The notes beneath the pieces are model-generated. The model was given only the letters and a program-made list of their open reading frames with translations. It was not told where the DNA came from and searched no databases. Below, in pieces: positions 17,498 through 27,739 of a stretch of DNA of 52,321 nucleotides. Both the position numbers and the translations under genes were made by a program. The stretch is from Actinomadura sp. KC06. GTDB taxonomy: Bacteria; Actinomycetota; Actinomycetes; Streptosporangiales; Streptosporangiaceae. The number at the start of each line of letters is the position of its first letter. Within the stretch, counting starts at the first letter, position 1. The DNA lies in contig NZ_SMKT01000050.1 in NCBI RefSeq assembly GCF_004348735.1, forward strand, positions 1 through 52,321. Direction: 5' to 3'.

Positions 17498-17511
17498 GTT
17501 CGCTTGTGGCG
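17498..17511 (+). promoter_or_regulatory. ClgR-like box 1 upstream of clpC
   Basis: GTTCGC-TTGTG-GCG matches the GTTCGC-N5-GCG operator described for ClgR, activator of clp and lon genes in Streptomyces. It is 302 bp before the clpC ATG and sits in a block duplicated 129 bp downstream. Confidence 0.45.
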
Positions 17512-17626
17512 TAGCGGCCGGACGGTTTGCGTGCTCGCCCGGCGAGGTACAGAGGCCGCGTGGGTGGACCAATACCCCCATTCGGCACTCTCGGCCCGCG
17601 CCCTGATCCACCTGCGAAAAGCCCCC

Positions 17627-17640
17627 GTTCGCTTGGGGCG
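17627..17640 (+). promoter_or_regulatory. ClgR-like box 2 upstream of clpC
   Basis: GTTCGC-TTGGG-GCG is a second exact match to GTTCGC-N5-GCG, 173 bp before the clpC ATG and about 107 bp before a -10-like TAGCAT (17748-17753). Confidence 0.5.
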
Positions 17641-17813
17641 TAGCGGGAACATGACGCACCGATGCGGTAGTTGGATGAGACTGAACAGCGCTTAGCTGGG
17701 GAACGTCTCCTGGTGGGAGTGCACCGGGCGGCCTCCTCGGGGCGGGCTAGCATGCGGAAGGACAGTTCCGGACGTTCCGGACTCTGCCCAACCGCTCTGT
17801 GAGGAGCGACGAG

Positions 17814-20351
<2,538 letters not shown>

Positions 20352-20360
20352 GAACGTCCA

Positions 20361-20397
20361 GGAAGGGCCCGCACCGGTTCCCGGTGCGGGTCCTTCC
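20361..20397 (+). terminator. clpC terminator
   Basis: A 15-bp stem (20361-20375 with 20383-20397, one G-U type mismatch) with a 7-nt loop begins 9 bp after the clpC stop codon. Confidence 0.88.
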
Positions 20398-20399
20398 GC

Positions 20400-20437
20400 A
20401 TTCCCAACACTCCTAGGAATTCCCAACACTCCTAGGA
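20400..20437. repeat. Exact 19-bp tandem duplication after the clpC terminator
   Basis: ATTCCCAACACTCCTAGGA occurs twice without change (20400-20418 and 20419-20437). Each copy ends in the palindrome TCCTAGGA. Confidence 0.9.
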
Positions 20438-20569
20438 CCGCATGCCCGCACCTGTGACCCAGGCCTCTGCGACTGCCTCCGTCGGCGTCCCTATGGCCCG
20501 CGGCCTCCTTTGCAGGCGCGCCCTGAGCTCCCTGCGACCGCACGCTCGGCCGCACCCTTGCGGCCAGTA

Positions 20570-21005
20570 GCCCTAGGCCCAGGTGGCCGCTTCTCGGGCG
20601 TCCCTGCTGGCCCGCGTGGCGTCCTGCAGGCTCATGCCAGCGCCTCGTCAACCGGCATCTCCGGTCACCCCTGTGGGCCGTAAGGTTCAGGCCCTGGTGG
20701 CCGTATCAGGGCGTCCCTGCCTGCGCGCGGCGTCACTACAGGCCGCGCCCAGCGCTTCTGCGGCCGCCCCTGCGGCTATTAGGTTCAGGCTCTGGTGGCC
20801 GTCTCCGGGTGCCTCTGCCTGCGCGCGTGGCGCGTCCCTACAGGCCGCGCCCAGCGCCTCTACGACCGCATCTGCGGCATCCCTGCGGCTATTAGGTTCA
20901 GGCCCTGGTGGCCGTCTGCGAGCGGCCTGCCTGCGCGCGTGGTGTCCCTGCAGGCCGTGCCCGGCGCCCCCTACGACCGCACCTGCAGCACGCCTTCAGC
21001 CGCAT
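20570..21005. repeat. Four-unit ~100-113-bp degenerate tandem repeat
   Basis: Units begin near 20570, 20684, 20782 and 20895. The last three open with GGTTCAGGC(C/T)CTGGTGGCC, and all contain CTGCCTGCGCGCG-like and ACAGGCCGCGCCCAGCGC-like blocks. Similar but more decayed sequence continues to about 21380. No gene is supported in 20400-21398; open frames there follow the repeat and are out of phase between units. Confidence 0.8.
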
Positions 21006-21398
21006 TTCGCCGCACCAGGGCTTCCCTGCGGATGCGCGTAGCGTGCCTGCGGCTGGTGTGCCCGGTGTCAGTGTGGCCGAACGCCCCCGATCTATCCCCT
21101 GCAGGCGTGACCGGCACCATTGCGGTCGTCGCGTGCATAGACGCCTAGGCGGCGTCCAGAGGCGTCCTCTGTGGGTGCGCGGCGCGTGGTTGGCGCATCT
21201 GCTGGCCTAGTGCTGGCGCTGACCGTGCGGGCGCCTGCTCAGAGGTGTCCAGAGGCGTCCAGCGGCGTCCTGCAGGCCGATCGCCCGGTGCCGCTGCGGG
21301 CGCATGGTTGGTGTCTCGGCGGGCACCATGCGCGTACCGCTGGCGGCAAACGCGTATTGCCAGCGCATCGGCGTACCGAACGACTCGCAGGAGCCGAC

Positions 21399-21815
21399 AT
21401 GAGTCACCCGCCGCGCATGGTTCTGTCCGCACCCGTCCTCGACGCCCCAGACCCGCACGCTCTGGCGGCCTTCTACAGGCGCCTCCTGGGCTGGACGGTC
21501 GTTCAGGACGAGCCTCACTGGGTGAAGCTCCGGCCGCCCAACGGGGGCACCGGGCTGTCGTTCCAAGCGGAGCCTCTCTACAAGGCGCCCACATGGCCCG
21601 CCGCTGCCGACGACTCCCAGCAGATGATGACCCACCTGGACATTGAGGTGGACGACCTGGACGCGGCCAGCGCGCACGCAGAAGCCACGGGTGCGGTCCT
21701 GGCCGACTTCCAGGCCGACGAGGACGTTCGCGTCTACCTTGACCCGGCCGGACACCCGTTCTGCCTCTTCCTCCCAGAGCCGGAAGAGCCTCTCCACCCC
21801 GACGACGGCCCGTAA
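21399..21815 (+). CDS. VOC-superfamily (glyoxalase/bleomycin-resistance-like) protein
   Basis: The 138-residue protein shows the paired beta-alpha-beta-beta-beta pattern of vicinal-oxygen-chelate proteins: VLDAPDPHALAAFYRRLLGW at the N-terminus, then MMTHLDIEVDDLDAASAHAE for the second module, and VYLDPAGHPFCLFLPE at the end, with His and Glu residues at the usual metal positions. The ATG at 21399 is preceded by AGGAG at 5-nt spacing; the frame is open upstream but only through repeat sequence. The substrate cannot be inferred; many close relatives are uncharacterised. Confidence 0.87.
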   Translation: MSHPPRMVLSAPVLDAPDPHALAAFYRRLLGWTVVQDEPHWVKLRPPNGGTGLSFQAEPLYKAPTWPAAADDSQQMMTHLDIEVDDLDAASAHAEATGAVLADFQADEDVRVYLDPAGHPFCLFLPEPEEPLHPDDGP

Positions 21816-21883
21816 TCCACAGAACGCTGTTCTAGTGCCTCCGACCACCGGCGTCAGCAACCCTAGATGTCGGAGGTGGCCCA

Positions 21884-21889
21884 TAGTGT
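21884..21889 (+). promoter_or_regulatory. -10 element of a leaderless promoter
   Basis: TAGTGT ends exactly 6 nt before the ATG at 21896, with no Shine-Dalgarno between them. Confidence 0.5.
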
Positions 21890-21895
21890 TCGAAC

Positions 21896-22567
21896 ATGCG
21901 ATCGAATATGGAGCCTCAACGGGAAAGGCGCGCCCGCGAGGCCCACGTCGCGCAGGCGTTCCTGCGGGACGTCCGCTCTCCCGCGCCGGCCCAGCTTCCG
22001 ATCTTCCGGTCGCGCCTGCAGGGCGAGCTGCTGGCGCGGCTGCTGCTGGGGCCGGAACGCGAGATGTCCATGCTCGATCTCGCGGTGATGCTCCGCACCG
22101 ACCTCGCCTCGGTGATGCGCGAGGTGGAGCGCCTGGCCCGGGCAGGCATCCTCGACCTACGCCGCACCCTGGCCGGACGCTTAGTGAGGCGGGACGCCGA
22201 CAGCCCGCTGTACGAGCCCCTCGCCCACCTCCTGATGCTGACCTTCGGTCCGGCGGCGGTGGTGGCCGAAGAGTTCGGACGGCTGCCGTCCGTCCGGGAG
22301 GTCCACCTCTTCGGCGCTTGGGCGGAACGCTACGAACACCCGGCCGGCACCCACCCAGCCGACGTAGAGGTCCTCCTCGTCGGACACATCACCCCAGACG
22401 TCGCATTCGACGTCGCTCAGGAAGCCGCTGCACGCCTGGCTCTCCCGGTGCATCCCGTCGTCCGCACACCGGCCCAATGGCACGACGACTACGACCCCTT
22501 CCTCCGCGAAATCCGCAACGCCCCCCGAATCACCCTCCACCCTCAAGAGCCGACAGCCAGGCGCTGA
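21896..22567 (+). CDS. Winged-HTH protein with a degenerate nucleotidyltransferase-like domain
   Basis: Residues about 30-100 form a winged helix-turn-helix (LQGELLARLLLGPEREMSML, then LRTDLASVMREVERLARAGI and a basic wing). Residues about 125-220 resemble the minimal nucleotidyltransferase fold: REVHLFGAWAERYE stands where FGSxARG is expected, and ADVEVLLVG replaces the usual SDIDLLV, so the metal-binding Asp-x-Asp is Asp-Val-Glu and the Gly-Ser is Gly-Ala. Such wHTH-NTase proteins are known in bacteria, some in toxin-antitoxin or defence contexts, but no HEPN partner is adjacent. Catalytic activity is doubtful. The start at 21896 is supported by the -10 hexamer 6 nt upstream. The 3' end overlaps the convergent adenosine-deaminase-like gene by 38 bp. 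Confidence 0.72.
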   Translation: MRSNMEPQRERRAREAHVAQAFLRDVRSPAPAQLPIFRSRLQGELLARLLLGPEREMSMLDLAVMLRTDLASVMREVERLARAGILDLRRTLAGRLVRRDADSPLYEPLAHLLMLTFGPAAVVAEEFGRLPSVREVHLFGAWAERYEHPAGTHPADVEVLLVGHITPDVAFDVAQEAAARLALPVHPVVRTPAQWHDDYDPFLREIRNAPRITLHPQEPTARR

Positions 22568-23516
22568 TTTCGCGGTGGAGTCGGGACTTGGTCGAGGACG
22601 GGGCGAATGAGGCGTCAACGCCGGCACGGGCCAAGCTGGCGAGGATTTGGTCGTCGTAGCCGAAAGCGTCGCGGACACGGGCGTACTCGGCGCTGAGGGG
22701 AGTGCCGATCAGGGCAGGGATGTCGGTGTTGAGAGTCACGATCAGGCCCGCGTCAAGAAGACGGGGAAGGGGGTGATCTTCAAGGGCGGGGACGAAACCC
22801 AGAGCGAGATTCGAGGACGGGCACACCTCCAGCGGGATCTGGCGTTCGCGGACTTCGGCGACAAGGTCCGGATCGTCCAGGACACGGATGCCGTGACCGA
22901 GGCGTTCGGCATGCCCAGGGCCGATGGCCTGGCGGATGCTCGCCGGCCCCTCGCCTTCGCCCGCATGGTGAACGACGTGCAGGCCCGCCTCTCGCGCAGT
23001 GGCGAACACCTCGTTGAAGGGATCGCCGGGGTAGCTCTCATCACCGGCGAGGCCCACGGCGACGACGCCTTCGTGGCGGCGCGAGAGATCGAGTGTCCGC
23101 CAGGCCCGTTCGACGGACCGGCGCCGCGAGTGGTCGAGGATAAGGCGGCACTCGATCCCGAACGCTTCGCGCCCGGCGTCCAGCCCCTCCAGGACGGCGG
23201 CCAGCGGCATACCGAGGTCGCCGAGGCGCTCGCCGTGGCCGGCCGCGGTAAAGGACACTTCGGCATAGCGGACGCCCTGCGCAGCCTCGTCCTCGCAGAA
23301 CTCAAAGGCGACCCTCCGGAAGTCATCTGCGCGGCGTAGGCAGGCCCGGACGAGGTCGTTCTGCGCGAAGAAGGCGGCGAAGCTCCCAAAGGCGCCCACG
23401 TCATCGGGCACCTTCACACCGTTGGCCACGCCGATCTCCCGAAGCGTGGCCCACCGCACGGTGCTCTCCAGATGCACATGCAGATGGACTTTGGACAAGC
23501 TCAACAGGTCACGCAC
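22530..23516 (-). CDS. Adenosine deaminase-like metal-dependent hydrolase
   Basis: A 328-residue TIM-barrel protein of the adenosine/AMP deaminase family. Metal and catalytic motifs visible: HVH (13-15) in KVHLHVHLES, HHAGEGEG near 193-200 (metal His and catalytic Glu), RLGHGI, EVCPSSN, and LNTDIP (D265 being the metal Asp). In typical adenosine deaminases the residue after this Asp is a second Asp that contacts the purine; here it is Ile266, so adenosine may not be the substrate. Other deaminated nucleosides or a futalosine-type compound are possible. The GTG at 23516 follows a TAGCTT -10 by 6 nt and has no Shine-Dalgarno, so it looks leaderless. Confidence 0.82.
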   Translation of the reverse strand: MRDLLSLSKVHLHVHLESTVRWATLREIGVANGVKVPDDVGAFGSFAAFFAQNDLVRACLRRADDFRRVAFEFCEDEAAQGVRYAEVSFTAAGHGERLGDLGMPLAAVLEGLDAGREAFGIECRLILDHSRRRSVERAWRTLDLSRRHEGVVAVGLAGDESYPGDPFNEVFATAREAGLHVVHHAGEGEGPASIRQAIGPGHAERLGHGIRVLDDPDLVAEVRERQIPLEVCPSSNLALGFVPALEDHPLPRLLDAGLIVTLNTDIPALIGTPLSAEYARVRDAFGYDDQILASLARAGVDASFAPSSTKSRLHREISAWLSALEGGG

Positions 23517-23522
23517 GCCCGT

Positions 23523-23528
23523 AAGCTA
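23523..23528 (-). promoter_or_regulatory. -10 element of the adenosine-deaminase-like gene
   Basis: On the minus strand TAGCTT is followed by ACGGGC and then the GTG start codon (6-nt gap). Confidence 0.5.
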
Positions 23529-23857
23529 CGCGACGCCCGACACGCCCGCCCAACCATTATTGGGCGCCGACCTGCGAAAGGCCCCGACCAGACTCCGTCC
23601 GAGCGCGGTATGCGGGCTCCCGGACACGATGCTCCGCGCGATTGGCGCGCAATAGGACGCAAGCACATCCCAGCAACCGCCCTACGTCGCCGCCCCGAGC
23701 GATGGTTCGCCAGAGCGTCGCGCAGAACTCCGGCCGATGATTCGCCCGACACCCGCAACAACCGCGCCACCCACCCGTGGCCGCCCCGCACACACCCATC
23801 GGCAAATGGTCGCCTGGGAGCGACGTCGGCAATTCGCCGCCGCCAACCTCCCCTACA

Positions 23858-24017
23858 CCTTGACCAGCCAAACCGTCGCCAAGACCCGGATCCCCACAAG
23901 CACGGCGAGTGGCCGCGACTTCGCCAAGGCCCGGATCTCGCAAGGACGGCGAGTGGCCGCGACTTTGTCAGGGCCTGGATCTCGTAAGGACGGCGTGTGG
24001 CCGCGACTTTGCTGTCG
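23858..24017. repeat. 44-bp tandem repeat, about 3.5 units
   Basis: ACGGCG(A/T)GTGGCCGCGACTT starts at 23902, 23946 and 23990, a constant 44-bp period, preceded by the tail of an earlier unit. Forty-four is not a multiple of three, so coding is unlikely. The rest of 23529-24326 contains no supported gene. Confidence 0.8.
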
Positions 24018-24326
24018 GAAGGAAACGGCTTCCCGGGGTCGAGAATTGGCGCGGATTCGGACGGCGGTGATGGTCGGGCTCATACGGGTGAAATACCGGC
24101 AACATCCGGAGTTGGCAGAAGTGCTGCTCAGGGCGCGGTTCCGCCGATTGTGTAGGCGGGATGGAGTCCGCCACTGGATCACGGGTGGGGGAACCTGCCG
24201 CAACTGGGTGGGACGGCCACTGAACTCGTGCGATCGGAAGTTCGAGTCCAAGATTCAGACATCGCTTTCCTCTGAGGCCGCGCGGCCCTAGTCTGATCAA
24301 CTTCGCCGACGGGGAAAGGGGAACCG

Positions 24327-25751
24327 GTGAAGCACAGGTGGATGTACGGGGCCATCGGGGTACTGACCGCAGCGGCTCTGGCGGGCTGTTCCGCGAGCCC
24401 GGCCCAGGTTGAGGCGGCGAACGTCGCCGACGCGCAGAAGACGAGCAAGGTCGCGGAACGGCTGCGCCTCGTCATGGACGAGTTGCGGTTTCAGGAGGTT
24501 CTCGACACCGCGCCGCCGACCACGGCACAACTCCGCACCATGCAAAACCCCGTGGACAAGGAGGCACAGCGCTCACGGCCGTTCACCACGGCCGACCCTA
24601 AACCGATAGTGCAGCAACCGCAGATGGACGCCACCATCATCGAATTGGACAAGCACGGTCGTCCCGTCTCGTCCGGCACCGTTCTGATGAGCCCGTCCTA
24701 CAAGAACGGCGTGATCGTGCCGGTCGACCGGAACCTGTCCACGACGAGTGTGCGGTGGCGCCAGTGGGATGACGCGGGCTGGTACAAGAACAAGGGTCAG
24801 GGCACCATCGATGTGGTTCCGGGCAGGGAGGGCGCGCCGCTCGACCACATGCTCGATTACCCCGCGTCTGTGTTGAAGCTCATGGTCAACTTCGGGGTGT
24901 TGCAGCTCGTCGACAAGGGCGAGATCACGCTGGACGAAACCTACGCCTATGAGCCGACCGAGATCAGCCCGCTGTGCGGGGAGGCCACCAGTAACACCGT
25001 CCGCAAGTACATGGACGCGTCGCTCACCTGGTCGTCCAACGCCGCGTCCTGCGCCCTGATCAAGCTGCTGCACGACCACAAGGCCATCGACCCGCTGAAC
25101 CAGACGTTCCAGGACCTCGGGCTGCAGACGCTGCAGCTCAAGGGCACGAGGGCGTCCAACGGCGGCCGCTGGTCGAACGAGGTCACGATGAGCTCGCTCG
25201 ACACGGCCAAACTGCTGACGCTCGTCAACGGCGCCCCAGGCACGGTGTGGACGGCCCCCAACGGCAAGCCGGTGAAAAGCGACGACGTGTTGAGCCCGGC
25301 GTCGCGCAAGTTCTTCCGCGCCGTGCTGGCGCAGCAGGGGTTCAACGACATGCTGTCCAGCACGAACTGGTGCGGTGGGAAGTACCCGGCGGCCGGCCTG
25401 CCGAACGCCGCCCCGTCCCGCTGGGTCGGCGCGGACGGCACCGTGACCGTCGACGGCAACAAGTTCGGGCGGGACGTCCGTCCCTGCAACAAGAAGGCCG
25501 AGGTCGCGTTCGCGCACAAGACCGGCTGGGTGAACAACTCGGCCGGCGACGCGGGCATCGTCCGGGCCCTGCGCGGCGAGGGCGGGCGCCACTACGTGAT
25601 CGTCGTCTTCTCGAACCTCGGCACGCAGTATGTCGATGCTGGACGGCCTGAGACGCCGCCCGGCATCTACCCGTTCACCTACACCGAGAAGTTCGCGCAG
25701 CTCGGCCGCATCATGGACGCCTACGAGAAGCGCCGCGCCGCCACCAACTGA
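24327..25751 (+). CDS. Lipoprotein serine hydrolase with a beta-lactamase/penicillin-binding fold
   Basis: The 474-residue protein begins with a lipoprotein signal (hydrophobic stretch ending LAGC, lipid-carrying Cys21), so it is anchored outside the membrane. The C-terminal part holds the three active-site motifs of serine beta-lactamases and PBPs: SVLK (Ser181 and Lys184), SSN (236-238) and KTG (398-400). The region 30-130 is a family-specific N-terminal domain with no clear assignment. It is most likely a cell-wall carboxypeptidase-like or beta-lactamase-related enzyme; resistance cannot be claimed. The GTG at 24327 follows AAGGGG at good spacing, and a TAGTCT -10 candidate lies near 24289. 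A perfect terminator follows, so it is monocistronic. Confidence 0.88.
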   Translation: MKHRWMYGAIGVLTAAALAGCSASPAQVEAANVADAQKTSKVAERLRLVMDELRFQEVLDTAPPTTAQLRTMQNPVDKEAQRSRPFTTADPKPIVQQPQMDATIIELDKHGRPVSSGTVLMSPSYKNGVIVPVDRNLSTTSVRWRQWDDAGWYKNKGQGTIDVVPGREGAPLDHMLDYPASVLKLMVNFGVLQLVDKGEITLDETYAYEPTEISPLCGEATSNTVRKYMDASLTWSSNAASCALIKLLHDHKAIDPLNQTFQDLGLQTLQLKGTRASNGGRWSNEVTMSSLDTAKLLTLVNGAPGTVWTAPNGKPVKSDDVLSPASRKFFRAVLAQQGFNDMLSSTNWCGGKYPAAGLPNAAPSRWVGADGTVTVDGNKFGRDVRPCNKKAEVAFAHKTGWVNNSAGDAGIVRALRGEGGRHYVIVVFSNLGTQYVDAGRPETPPGIYPFTYTEKFAQLGRIMDAYEKRRAATN

Positions 25752-25760
25752 GGCCCCCGC

Positions 25761-25793
25761 TTGAGGGCCGGTCGCCCGAGGACCGGCCCTCAA
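25761..25793 (+). terminator. Terminator of the serine hydrolase gene
   Basis: TTGAGGGCCGGTC (25761-25773) pairs perfectly with GACCGGCCCTCAA (25781-25793) around a 7-nt loop, 9 bp after the stop. Confidence 0.9.
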
Positions 25794-25970
25794 ACGTGAC
25801 GGTCCAGGCTTGGGTCCGTGGAGCGTCGTCCGTCCTGGTCGGCCGGTTCTGATCGGTTCTCGAGGCTCAGACCGTCCTTGCCCGGCACCGCAGGGTCGGT
25901 CCTGGTCGTGTCTGCAAGGGGCGCTTCTGGACGGGCCTCCTGCAGGGGGTTGGACTGAGTCGCTTCTGCA

Positions 25971-26009
25971 GGTCGGTTTCGAGCCCACAATCTACGGATT
26001 AAAGTCCGG
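25971..26009 (-). pseudogene. Decayed 3'-half tRNA-Lys-like sequence
   Basis: Read on the minus strand, CCGGACTTTAATCCG resembles the anticodon arm of tRNA-Lys (CTTTTAA loop, here one T short), followed by a variable region and GTGGGCTCGAAACCGACC, close to a T-arm but with broken pairing. No D-arm or 5' acceptor strand is found next to it, so it cannot be a functional tRNA. It may be a scar of an integrated element that used a tRNA-Lys gene, or chance similarity. Confidence 0.35.
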
Positions 26010-26086
26010 AGTTCTGGGGTGGGCCTTGGTTGGGTCCGCAGGTTGCTGATCGACGGGTGTCCTGCAGGGGCGAAGCTAGGGAGTGG

Positions 26087-26974
26087 TTACTGGGGGAGGG
26101 CGTAGCGGCCGTCTTCCAAGGGGTCGACCAGGCCGTCTGCGATGAGGGCGTCGAGGGCGCGTTCACGCTGAGGGGCGTCCGACCAGACGATGTCGAGGGC
26201 CGGTTTCGCGACCGGTCCTTCTGCGTCGCGGAGGACGGCGAGGATGCGGCCCCGGCACTGCCGGTCGGTTCCCGCGTACGTCTGGCCCCGGCGTGGTGGA
26301 CCGTCGTAGGCGGGACGCCCGTTCCGCTGCCACGTGCACTTGTCGAGCACCGGGCAGTCGACGCAGCGTGGCGTGCGGGCCGTGCACACCAGCGCGCCCA
26401 GCTCCATGACGGCGACGGCCCAGCGGGCGGCGGTCGCGGGATCGACGGGCAGGAGGCTCTCCGCCAGCTCCACCTCGGCCTTCGTCTGCGACTTCGGCGG
26501 ATACTCGTCGCCGGACAGCAGCCTGGCCAGGACGCGCCGCACGTTGGTGTCCAAGACGGCGTGCCGCTGCTTGAACGCGAAACTCGCGACGGCCGCGGCG
26601 GTATAGGCGCCGATGCCGGGCAGGGCCAGCAGCTCCTCGTGCGATGACGGGACCTCGCCGCCATGCCGTTCGGTGATCGCGCGGGCGCTCTCGTGCAGGC
26701 GCAGCGCGCGGCGCGGATAGCCGAGCCGCCCCCATGCCCGGACGGCCTCCCCGGACGGTTCGGCCGCGAGCTCGGCGGGCGTCGGCCAGCGGGACATCCA
26801 GGCGTCCCAGACCGGCAGGACGCGCGACACCGGCGTCTGCTGGAGCATGATCTCGCTGACCAGGACGCCCCACGGGGTCGCGTCCGGCGCCCGCCACGGG
26901 AGATCCCGGGCGTTCGCCTCGTACCAGTCGAGGATGGGCGCGGTGTAGGCGGCGTTCACGGTGGTGGTGTTCAT
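26087..26974 (-). CDS. mutY: A/G-specific adenine glycosylase
   Basis: Base-excision repair glycosylase removing adenine mispaired with 8-oxoguanine. Visible: catalytic Glu41 in SEIMLQQT, helix-hairpin-helix LPGIGAYTAAAV (118-129), catalytic Asp142 in AVLDTNV, and the [4Fe-4S] cluster ligands in the C-x6-C-x2-C-x5-C pattern (CTARTPRCVDCPVLDKC). The 295-residue protein is short compared with E. coli but similar to mycobacterial MutY; the C-terminal recognition domain is reduced. The ATG at 26974 is selected because the MNTTTVNAAYTAPILDWY start is family-like; the frame continues upstream through repeat sequence only. It is divergent from a small exported protein gene. Confidence 0.93.
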   Translation of the reverse strand: MNTTTVNAAYTAPILDWYEANARDLPWRAPDATPWGVLVSEIMLQQTPVSRVLPVWDAWMSRWPTPAELAAEPSGEAVRAWGRLGYPRRALRLHESARAITERHGGEVPSSHEELLALPGIGAYTAAAVASFAFKQRHAVLDTNVRRVLARLLSGDEYPPKSQTKAEVELAESLLPVDPATAARWAVAVMELGALVCTARTPRCVDCPVLDKCTWQRNGRPAYDGPPRRGQTYAGTDRQCRGRILAVLRDAEGPVAKPALDIVWSDAPQRERALDALIADGLVDPLEDGRYALPQ

Positions 26975-27031
26975 GGCGCGCCGCCATTGTGGCACGCGGC
27001 GGGTCGTCCCCTCTTTCCGGATCGCTGAATG

Positions 27032-27037
27032 CATACT
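27032..27037 (+). promoter_or_regulatory. -10 element of a leaderless promoter
   Basis: CATACT (one mismatch to TATACT) ends exactly 6 nt before the ATG at 27044, which therefore is preferred over the ATG at 27029. Confidence 0.4.
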
Positions 27038-27043
27038 GACCGC

Positions 27044-27679
27044 ATGGGGGCGAATACTGGACGTAACACGGACGGTTCTCGGCTCGATCAATACTGGCGG
27101 CGCCGCGCGGTCGCCTTGATCTGCGTTCTCGGCGCGGTCGGCCTGCTCGCTTGGGCCTGTGGCGGCGGCAGCGGCGACTCCGGCGGCTCGGGGGAGTCCG
27201 GGCCGGTTCGGAACGCGGGCGCGGTCGGCGGCGCCGGCCCCGGGTCCCCGCCGACGGCGATGCCGACGGTCACCGTCACCACGACGGCCACTCCGGAGCC
27301 GAGACAGTCGGACGACGGTGGACCTTGCCGCGAGGGCGACCTCGTGATCAGCATGTCGACGTCCCGGGACGCCTACGCGGGCGCCGCCCGTCCCGAGTTC
27401 AAGATCATGGTCGTCAACACGGGCGAGGGTTCCTGCGAGTTCGCCGGGCGCGGCTTCGACGTCCGTGTGACGTCCGGCGACGACAGGATCTGGTCGTCCG
27501 CCGAATGCCGTCGCGGCGACCCAGCCAAGGAGACGCTCCGGAGGGGCATTCCCTTCGTAGAGACCATCACCTGGAACCGCACACGCGGCTGCAAGGACAG
27601 CAGTCCCGCCCGTCCGGGCACCTACGTGGCCGACCTGAAGGGCCACAAGGTCAAGAAGCAGATCTTCCGCCTCCGCTGA
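27044..27679 (+). CDS. Exported or membrane-anchored hypothetical protein
   Basis: A 211-residue protein with a basic N-terminus (YWRRR) and one hydrophobic segment (AVALICVLGAVGLLAWACGG), then a Gly/Ser/Pro/Thr-rich linker (about 45-85) and a C-terminal domain of about 120 residues with four cysteines (GGPCREGD, GEGSCEFAG, SAECRRGD, TRGCKDSS) that could form two disulfides outside the cell. The Cys in WACGG could be a lipobox variant, but the -3 residue is unusual. I recognise no enzyme motif; the beta-rich pattern (MVVNTGEGSCEFAGRGFDVR, TITWNR) resembles the small extracytoplasmic domains found in many actinomycete hypothetical proteins. The start is set by the -10 hexamer. Confidence 0.7.
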   Translation: MGANTGRNTDGSRLDQYWRRRAVALICVLGAVGLLAWACGGGSGDSGGSGESGPVRNAGAVGGAGPGSPPTAMPTVTVTTTATPEPRQSDDGGPCREGDLVISMSTSRDAYAGAARPEFKIMVVNTGEGSCEFAGRGFDVRVTSGDDRIWSSAECRRGDPAKETLRRGIPFVETITWNRTRGCKDSSPARPGTYVADLKGHKVKKQIFRLR

Positions 27680-27739
27680 CCCGGCCCCGAGCACCTCCGC
27701 CGACCGAACCGCGAGCCGGAGCCGGACGGCCCGACAACA

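Noticed and set aside
24225..24265. T-arm-like AGTTCGAGTCC suggesting a tRNA
   Set aside because: The flanking bases do not form a T-stem and there is no anticodon or acceptor arm.
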